Origin: Gautieria morchelliformis
Lineage: Eukaryota > Basidiomycota > Agaricomycetes > Gomphales > Gomphaceae
Direction: 5' to 3'
DNA length: 64,000 bases
NCBI GenBank assembly: GCA_015179125.1
Contig: WHVA01000068.1
Coordinates: forward strand, 186,001 to 250,000
The position numbers and the translations under genes were made by a program. The notes under the pieces were generated by a model that ran no database searches, was not told the origin of the DNA, and saw only the letters and a list, made by a program, of their open reading frames with translations. This document shows, in pieces, positions 56,588-64,000 of the stretch (position 1 is the first letter of the stretch; every line of letters starts with the position of its first letter).

Positions 56588-57160
56588 TCAAATGGCTCCG
56601 TGGACAAATCAGCCTCGTCTTGCAGAAGCCCATGCTCTTCACCACCACGATCGAGGGGAATGTTGCATGGGCTCATTGGGAGAAAGTGGGAACACGCATC
56701 ATGGGAGGAAAAGTCTCGCCTGATCAAAGAGGCATGTGTGAAATCGATTGCGGATGGATTTGTTTCCAAGCTGCCGAATGGATACCAGACTATGGTGGGA
56801 GAGCGGGGTTTCCTGTTGAGTGGAGGACAGAAGCATGAGTAGTGTATGTGCATGTGTATGGTGACTGAGCGCTGATTTCATCGCAACGCAGGACGTATTG
56901 CGATTGTGTGCGTGATTGTGGCAGACCCGCGCTTCCTCCTCCTCGACGAAGCCACCAGCGCACTCGACACACAGTCTGAAAGGGTCATGCAAAATGCTCT
57001 GGACAAGGCCGCGGCGGGACACACGACAATTATGATTGCACACCGGCTCTCCACGATCAAAGACGCGGACCAATTTTTTGTTATGGGAGAGGGCGTCGTG
57101 TTGGAGTGGGGGACTATATTAATGGCATTGGGAAAATTTCAGAAACTTTTTGGTAATTAG
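56588..57160 (+). pseudogene. ABC transporter nucleotide-binding domain fragment (MDR/ABCB type)
   Basis: The C-terminal half of an ATP-binding cassette: Q-loop region [16 protein letters not shown], signature LLSGGQK, Walker [14 protein letters not shown] and H-loop [15 protein letters not shown], the wording of P-glycoprotein-type multidrug exporters. Walker A and all membrane spans are missing upstream. The first part changes frame near 56660, and the stretch after GGQK (56835-56890) is not a clean intron because the junction lacks a usable donor in phase. It is a relic of a host transporter, ended on the right by the A/T tail of a retroposed sequence at about 57173. Confidence 0.78.
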
Positions 57161-57172
57161 AAGTTTATAACA

Positions 57173-57447
57173 AAATTTTTTTTTTTCAATTTGTTTATTA
57201 TAGAGTTAAAGCATAAGATACCCGGTGGCCACGCTGGCCACTAGTATAAAGGCTGGACGCAGCTGTGACTGGGAGCCAAACCCGGAGAGATGCTGTGGTA
57301 GCAAGAGCAAGCACCACGTGATTTATTTTGAACAGTGGTCCTGGGGGACTTGTGCTGACAACGACTCGGTCTCCCGAGCGCTGGAGGGCAAGCGCTGGTG
57401 ATCCCATCGCAGGCACCCGAACTGTACCAATTGACTAATCACTGCAC
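57173..57447 (-). mobile_element. probable tRNA-derived SINE or retropseudogene
   Basis: On the minus strand a tRNA-like head (A-box-like TAGTCAATTGGTA, then GGGAGACCGAGTC) is followed by about 190 bp and a terminal A run (plus-strand T run 57176-57186). Part of the head recurs at 6866-6915. The B box is degenerate and no direct repeats were found, so this is an older or different family from the SINE at 2682. Confidence 0.5.
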
Positions 57448-58155
57448 TTCGAACCACATGTGTACCTCATGAACAGTTCCAAAAGTTCATCCTAGACCCC
57501 ACCCAGTGTTAGGAAACGGACTGTACAGTATTCAATGACCCACTCACCCTTTTCTGATCCACCAGTCACTTACCACTCCTTCCCCTCCATGAGCTTCCAC
57601 CATCCCGCGAGTCAAATGAGTCCACTGAGGCGTGCACGCGCGCACTGAGTCGAGTCGATTCGAGCCAAGTCGAGTCGAGCCGAGTCGAGGAGCCACGCGA
57701 TCTCATGGGCTCACAACACCGCATATACATCGCGGATCAGCCGGACGATCGAGTCCCATCTTTTTTCTTTTCCCCCTCTTCACCTGACCTGACCCTGTTC
57801 CATTTCGTGATCACATCATGTTGCTCCACAATATGTACACATAGGTAGTTCCATCTTCCCGATCTACCCCACGAACGCTCTAAGCCCATCTCCAACCCTC
57901 AGTCCACCACCTTCTGACCTTCCTCTCGCCCATGCCCCCTCAATCTCACCGTTAGTTACCTTAGATATGCTTGTATAAAAGAGCGAACACTGTTCCCAAT
58001 TAAAACTACCACTTCCGCTGGTCATTTCCCCCGGTGCTTGAGTTCTAAGCACATCAAGTCCAAGCTAAAGTATCCTGGGTTACTCCAGACCCTAATTCCC
58101 TAGCTACACTTAGTAGCACACCCCATAGTTACTTAGTATTCTTTAGACCCAGGAC
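57448..58155. other. spacer with (GAGTC)n-like microsatellite
   Basis: An imperfect GAGTC/GAGCC pentamer array at about 57645-57692. Otherwise C/T-rich with no recognised gene. Confidence 0.4.
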
Positions 58156-58985
58156 CTAATTGTCAGGGGACACCCTGTTTTCCATTTCCAGTTCCGACTC
58201 CATTTCCGACTCCGCTTCCGGAAATGATTCCGCTTCTGGGAGAACTTCCACCAGTTCTGTTCGCCTTCCCAGTTCCACTCCAATTTCCGAGTTCCACCCT
58301 CGGAACAGTGTCGGAAATCAAGCGACTCGCGTAATAGGTGACATCAAGGGTCGATCAAGGGTCAGGGAGGTGCAGGGTTGATGGCGGGTGCCAAGTGTTG
58401 TCCCTGGCTGCGCAGCGTAGTATAATACGGGCTCGCTGACATTGGGGGTCCTTAGACTTTTCTCTTTGGATTTCCCCTTGTCAGGTGAGAATCCCCTCTC
58501 TTGTATGCTCTGTTCGTTTATACAGACTTTGGATTTCCCCTTGTCAGTTGTGTGGTAGTGTGATCTCCACAACTAGCCAGGGTTGCCCTTACACTAATGG
58601 TCATTGGACCGGTCACGATCGTTATTGATGCATTGTATGAGAGTGGAGACCTGGAATCTCACCAGGCTCTCTTGTCTGTCTTGGGCAACGAAGCAGCACA
58701 ATTGCTGTCTAATTTCCATCTTCTTATCACTTCCCACGCCAAACGAGACATCCAGGATGCCCTACACCCCTCTTGGGAAGAAGCACATCCTTTCCAGGTC
58801 CTTAAAGGATATTGACCCGAACCCTGCCAATTCTGTCACATGCTTTGTGAAAGACCAGCTGTAACATTGCAGCCCTTGAGCGCAAATGGCCCAACAATGC
58901 CTGGTGTCGATTATTAGTTGAGAAGTCTGAAGGTCACTTTCAGTGGGCGTCGACTGCTTGTGGGTTTGTCAAAGGAGATGGGAAG
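58130..58985 (+). pseudogene. NACHT-NLR fragment interrupted by a solo LTR
   Basis: Right of the LTR the frame reads MVIGPVTIVIDALYESGD (Walker B-like region), LLITSHAKRDIQDALHPSWE, and then on to about 58985 in changed frames (ERKWPNNAW.., ..FQWASTACGFVKGDG), all characteristic of basidiomycete NACHT NTPases. The segment left of the LTR supplies a few codons before the target site. The middle loses its frame near 58810, and the 3' side joins Gypsy integrase sequence at about 58986. A dead host-gene piece, separate from the one at 6850-8660. Confidence 0.68.
58161..58593 (+). mobile_element. solo LTR (TTCCGACTCC-bearing family) with 5-bp target duplication
   Basis: 433 bp, TGTCAGGGGACACC to GTTGCCCTTACA, flanked by CTAAT (58156-58160 and 58594-58598). 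Shares the TTCCGACTCC tract with 3280-3430 (reverse) and 20418-20530. No internal region. Confidence 0.85.
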
Positions 58986-59395
58986 TATGGTCAGTTCCTG
59001 AGTCCCGGTGGGATATGGTTAGCATCAACTTCATCGTTGAACTACCAGACTCCCATGGGTATGATGCAGTCATGCGTGTAGTAGACCTAGTGAGCAAAAG
59101 GTCCCACTTCAGAATGTCTGGAAACTGCACAGGCTCCCACACCAGGTAGTTTCTGACCAAGGCCCCCAGTTCATGGCGGAGCTCACACGAGAACTGTATT
59201 GTATGCTTGGGATCAGGCTGGCCAAAACCACCACGTATCACCTGCAGGGAGACGGCCAGATGGAATGTGTCAAACAGTACCTTTGGCTCTTTGTGAATGA
59301 GAGGCAGGATGATTGGGATGAACACCTTGCAGAGTTCCAGTACAATAACCATGTCCAATCCTCAACCCAAGAAACTCTGTTCATGCTCGACACTG
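58986..59395 (+). mobile_element. Ty3/Gypsy integrase fossil fragment
   Basis: Integrase core similarity (DAVMRVVDLVSKRSHF, then AELTRELYCMLGIRL, AYHLQ-type and FQYNNHVQSS segments), ending abruptly at about 59395 where a different Gypsy element begins. Broken; no other domains remain. Confidence 0.75.
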
Positions 59396-62300
59396 GCCGT
59401 GTAAATAACCTATGTATCTACATGTACAATAGTTATTACGTAATCCCAGTGGGCCCCTTAGGGACCCACTGTATAGTTTATGTGTGGGAACCGGCCAGCG
59501 GTTCCCATCGCATCTTACTCTTACCTGTCACTACGTAGCATTCAGAATACCACTCATTGGTCAAGTTCTGCAGTGCCCTTGTGATACAAGGTCCTAAGAT
59601 CAACATCTTTACACCTTTTTGAACTATCCTGCGGTTGATCGCCACATGACCAACCGATAGTGGATTCGAAGCAATCTTGAAAAAGATCGCTGCGTGGACG
59701 ACTAAACATCGTTGAGACCCTCCAGTAGACCCTCTACTGTCGGCTGCGAGCATGATGATTCCACGCAGTCGAAGACGGACACGAGCGACGAGCTTGAGGT
59801 CCACGCCTCAGGCACAGCCCAGCGACACGACGGCTGACACTACCCTGGACCAAGAGTCCAGGACGATAGAAGACGGAGAGATCATAGATCTCACCGCCCT
59901 CGTCCCCCCAGTAGAGGACGAGGAAAACCCCGACCACGTCTCATTGAGTGTGGCCGAGGAAGAGATGACGCCGGGCAACGAGCCGGCGCTGCCCCCCCAT
60001 TCCTCTCTGCCCAGAGACAAAGGAAAGGGCAGATAAGTCTCGCCGTCGTCAGACGGTAGAGCAACAATGTCGAGGCGGGCACAAAGCCATGACTCGAACC
60101 GACGCTCACGAAGTAGAGCGACGACGATCGTCCCTGAAGGAGGACGATGGCAAAAAAGACGAGCCCCAGACGATGGTCAGGACTCGGAATACTCGAGCTC
60201 TAGTCGCAAGAGCTCGAGGGCTCACGCCATCGACCATGAGACAGCAGAGGCCCTGAACAAACAGGTGCAGGTTGCGCTGCACCGAAGCATGCTGACGTGC
60301 CACAAGCACGATCAGCTGGCATCTCAGCTTGACAACGCCGCTGCCGCCCTAATGGCAATCGGCAAGGAACTCCACAAGGTGAAGGAGATCAGGCTGCAAG
60401 ATGCAGCCATGCTGGAGGATGTCCAGAAAGCCCTCCGCCCATGTGGGGAACATGACACAACTCGTCCGAGCTTGCGACAGTCTGCAGCCAACGAACGCAG
60501 TCATGATGTGGAAGACCCACGCCGAAAGGAGCGGGACAAGCAGCGAATGCCACCGCCAGCCATCCCAGTCGAACAGGACGTAAGGTTCAGGAACGAACCT
60601 CAAGAGCAACCAGCTGCCCCAATGGACAGCTGTAAGATGATCCAACAGATCGTTAGGGAACAGGTCGCCTCAGAGCCTGACTCTGAAATGACGACCGAGA
60701 GCTTAGAGCTCGAAGTCGCACACTGGCAGAGTAAAGAAGCCGCAGCCATGCACCGCCACATGCGGGCACTCGAGCTACTAGCGAAGAATGCTGAAGAAAC
60801 AGTGGCCCACAGCCACACCGCTCAGCTGCCCGATGAGCAGCTCACGTGAGCCGTACAGGACGCACGGCAGGCACGCGCAGCCTACAACAGCAGGCTGCGG
60901 ATCCGCAACGTGGGACTGACCGGGGACACCAGGCACAAAATGCCCCCGGAACCGAGAGCACAAAATGCTCCCGATCCCGAGCCCGATCCGGGCCCGGGGC
61001 CCGTCAGGGCATACAACAGCCTGCCCCGCGTGGTGTCACAGCCGCGCAAGCGATCCATGGCCCCAACGGAAGGCCAGGGAATCCCTGACCAGGCCGACGT
61101 CGTACCAATGGAGCTGTAGGACGGGATCACATGGATGATCCACGTGGCATTAGCAGACGCCGCGGACACAGACCCGGAGAAGTCTGTGCTAGCGAAAGCC
61201 GGCGTGAAATTGGCTCACCCCGAGCCATATGCCGGGGGATCTGACCTCGAAGAGTTTGAAATCTTCATGGCAGCCATCCTACGATGGCTGAAAATGAATT
61301 GCCTCCTAGGGCCAACCAGCATAGACATGCAGGTTGGCTACGTGGGCACTCGCCTCACTGGCAAAGCCCAGGAGTGGTTCCTTCGAAACGTAGAACACTT
61401 TGATCGCCAGGTCCGCAGCTGGACGCTGGAAACTGTGATGCAAGGCCTTCAAAAAAGGTTCCTGCCACACACTGACGTACCATCATGCATCGAATAAATT
61501 CGACGTGGTCATGTAGGGCATGAAAACCGTTCAGGAAATGCTGAATGATCTCACAAAATACGCGGCACGTATGATACAGCCGCCAGATGATTACACATTC
61601 CGGAGACGGTTCGTGTCAGGGCTGCATGAAACGCTGTGCAACGAAGTCCTCAAAAAGGGCTATAATGCCAAGAGCAGCTCAATAGAGCAACTCTTCAAGA
61701 TGGCCCGGATGATCAAGGAGGCATCCTGATACAACATGGGAATGCACCGCGCAGAAAGCGCAGCAGCAACGGCAAGCGCTGCCCGGCTCACAGGGAGCAA
61801 GCCATCGACACAAACGGGCCTGACCAGGCCCAGCAAGTTCTCAAGAAGCGGAACAGGACGACGGCTACCGCCCCCACACCCAGCACAAGCTGGATGCCTG
61901 CCTGAAGCTAAACAGCCTCAAGCATCAGGGTCGTCCCCACGACCTGCCCCACCAGTGAACGCATAGGCCGACCTAACGATCGGCCCAGCAGCGGCCAAAG
62001 CAGCACCACGTGCTTCGAATGCGGCCAACCTTGCCACAAGAGGCGGAATGCCCCCGGCTTAAGTCCAGTATCAGGGCAGTGGCCACGAGGCACGAAGAGG
62101 AGACCAAAGATCCGGAGACGGATCTCGGTCAAAATTCTCTCCATCAAATTGATGAAGAGGGGGAGGGTGATCCCCAACCCAACGACACTCTGGACAACGG
62201 AGACGTGCCCGCTGAAGAGTGGGACCCCGAGCCGTCCCAATACTAAGAATGGGACGAGGAGGTGGAAGACACCACCTACAGGTCCAGTGCGATCAGATTC

Positions 62301-64000
62301 GCGCCGGAGGACGAAACCGCCACGAAAGTCATGGCGACACGCATGTCAGTCACGCCAGACAAGGCGGCCGAGCCAGTGTATCACCACCGAAGCAAACACA
62401 GGACGCGGCCAACGCGCCCGCGCAGTGAGAACCGTACCCTATCGGGGTACTGGGAAATAAACGGCGTAAAAGCCCACTGCCTGCTAGATAGCGGCAGCGA
62501 AGGGGTACTGCTATCCCCCGAATTCACACGAGCTACAGGGATGAAGACATTCTCCCTGGAGCAGCCAATCGCGCTGCAGCTAGCCTGCATAGGCAGCCAT
62601 TCCACGATCAACTATGGAATGAACACGACCATCAAATTTGGTTGTGAGACATACGACGAATATTTCGACATAGTGAACGTTGAATATTACGACGCTATCT
62701 TAGGGACACCGTTCCTAAGGAGATGCAGCATAACCCTGGACTTCTCGAGCCCAGGGACGATCCGCAAGGGGAACGAAGTGATCCCCACAGGCAAGGTCTC
62801 GTTCGACGATGACGGATCGATGAACAAGGACAAGGGGCCACGGGTGAGCAGGATCACCCAGGCACTGAAGCCTAACCTGGCTCATTGAAGCCAGGAGGAC
62901 GAGTCATGGGACGACTTGTCCTCGAACTCACCCTATAACCGTAGGGAGAGGCGCTCTCACCTAACGGTGAAAGCGATGGGGAAGAGGAAAGCAGTTCCGC
63001 GTGCCATGGGACCTCATAGACGCCCACAGCGCCTAATGGCTTCTAAGCCAACCACCACCATCGTCCTCACGGATGATGACCTTCCTTGCCTCCACGAGGA
63101 ATGGATGGAATGAATCACTGACTTAGTCAGTGGAATTCCATTAGAACTCCCACCACTACGGGAGATCAACCATGAGATCAACCACATCGATCCCAACAAG
63201 CACATGCAGTATCGACTACCGAAATGCCCCGAACACTTCCAAGAGGAACTGTCGGCTAAGATAGAACGATACACCACTGCAAAGTGGTGGATCCTGGCAG
63301 TCACGCAGCAGGCCGTGCCCATGCTGTGTGTGCCGAAGAAGAACGGTACATTGCGAACCGTCTTCGATCTGTGCCAGCAGAACGAGAACATGGTGAAGGA
63401 TGTCACACCCTTCCCGGATCAGGATATCATCCGCAGCGACATGGCTCGCTGTCGGTATCGAACAAAACTTGATATGTCAGAAGCATACAAGCAGATCCGG
63501 ATCCATCCGGATCATGTAGCAAAGACTGCCCTTGCCACAATCCTTGGCACCTTCAGGAGCCAGGTGATACAGATGGGGGACTGTAACGCCCCATCAACAT
63601 TCCAACGGCTGATGACAGCCATTTTCCGTGACTGCATAGGTCACTTCGTCCATGTATACATGGACGGCATCTTCGTATTCTCGCTCTCAATACAAGAGCA
63701 TGAAGAGCACCTCTACATCGTCTTTGACAGACTGAGGAAGAATCACTTTTTCTGAGCAAGAAAAAGGTGAATCTATTCCATCCGAATGGAGTGTCTCGGC
63801 CATATCATCAATGGCCGAGGGGTACATGCCAACAAGGACAAGATGCAACACATCCGCGAGTGGCGTAGGCCACGGACGTTCAACGATGTCAAGCGTTTCC
63901 TCGGGCTGGTACAGGATCTGGCACACTACATGCCAGATGTTAGCGCATATACCACCCCACTATCAGGCTGTGCGCGTAATAACCATCCATTCGAATGGAC
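59396..64000 (+). mobile_element. Ty3/Gypsy retrotransposon fossil, runs off the window
   Basis: Probable 5' LTR/leader about 59396-59755 (ends not exactly defined), then a gag region about 59752-61730 (charged coiled-coil N-terminal part; capsid-like EEFEIFMAAILRWLK and LTGKAQEWFLRNVE), an aspartic protease about 62400-62740 (LLDSGSEGVLLS), and reverse transcriptase about 63130-63760 and beyond (YRTKLDMSEAYKQIRI). RNase H, integrase and the 3' LTR lie outside. The coding region is broken at roughly half a dozen places, so it is inactive. It inserted into an older Gypsy integrase. Confidence 0.85.

Overview
The window looks like a gene-poor, transposon-rich stretch of a filamentous basidiomycete genome (Agaricomycete, probably wood- or litter-inhabiting). 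The evidence is the gene style: 48-75 nt introns, often around ten per gene; microsomal P450s; a trichodiene-synthase-type terpene synthase; a C2-NACHT NLR relic; a fungal 7TM protein; and the mix of mobile elements. Assignments rest on reading motifs and splice sites by eye; no database search was possible.

Layout. 1-6.6 kb is nested repeats: a palindromic CACTG-ended MITE, an LTR remnant hit by a hAT MITE and by a nearly perfect tRNA-derived SINE, and minisatellites. 6.66-8.7 kb holds a broken NLR. 9.18-10.63 kb is an APH-like kinase gene with one frame break. 11.79-14.08 kb is a complete P450. 15.10-18.62 kb is a complete PIF/Harbinger transposon with two open genes. 18.6-25 kb is Ty3/Gypsy fossils, solo LTRs and MITEs. 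25.35-26.69 kb is a 7TM gene and 28.47-30.44 kb an O-methyltransferase. 30.83-35.45 kb is a hAT-like element carrying a nested CACTG-ended element with a captured host-gene fragment. 35.68-38.19 kb is a second complete P450 and 40.08-41.11 kb the terpene synthase. 41.9-49.9 kb is hAT relics, a Tup1-like WD40 pseudogene, two inverted solo LTRs, a Copia gag relic and MITE palindromes. 50.5-55.2 kb is a head-to-head gene pair encoding a MULE-like DDE transposase and a zinc-finger protein. 56.6-59.4 kb holds relics of an ABC transporter and an NLR with a SINE, a solo LTR and a Gypsy integrase piece. 59.4-64 kb is a broken Ty3/Gypsy element running off the window.

How it fits together. Subtracting the 4.6 kb hAT-like insertion leaves the O-methyltransferase and the second P450 only about 0.6 kb apart and next to the terpene synthase. 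That is the composition of a sesquiterpenoid biosynthetic cluster (cyclase, oxidation, O-methylation) pushed apart by transposons. The first P450 may be a dispersed member: both P450 genes carry copies of the same GC-rich repeat upstream. The other notable units are the intact Harbinger element, the SINE with a perfect 11-bp target duplication, and the two-gene MULE-like locus.
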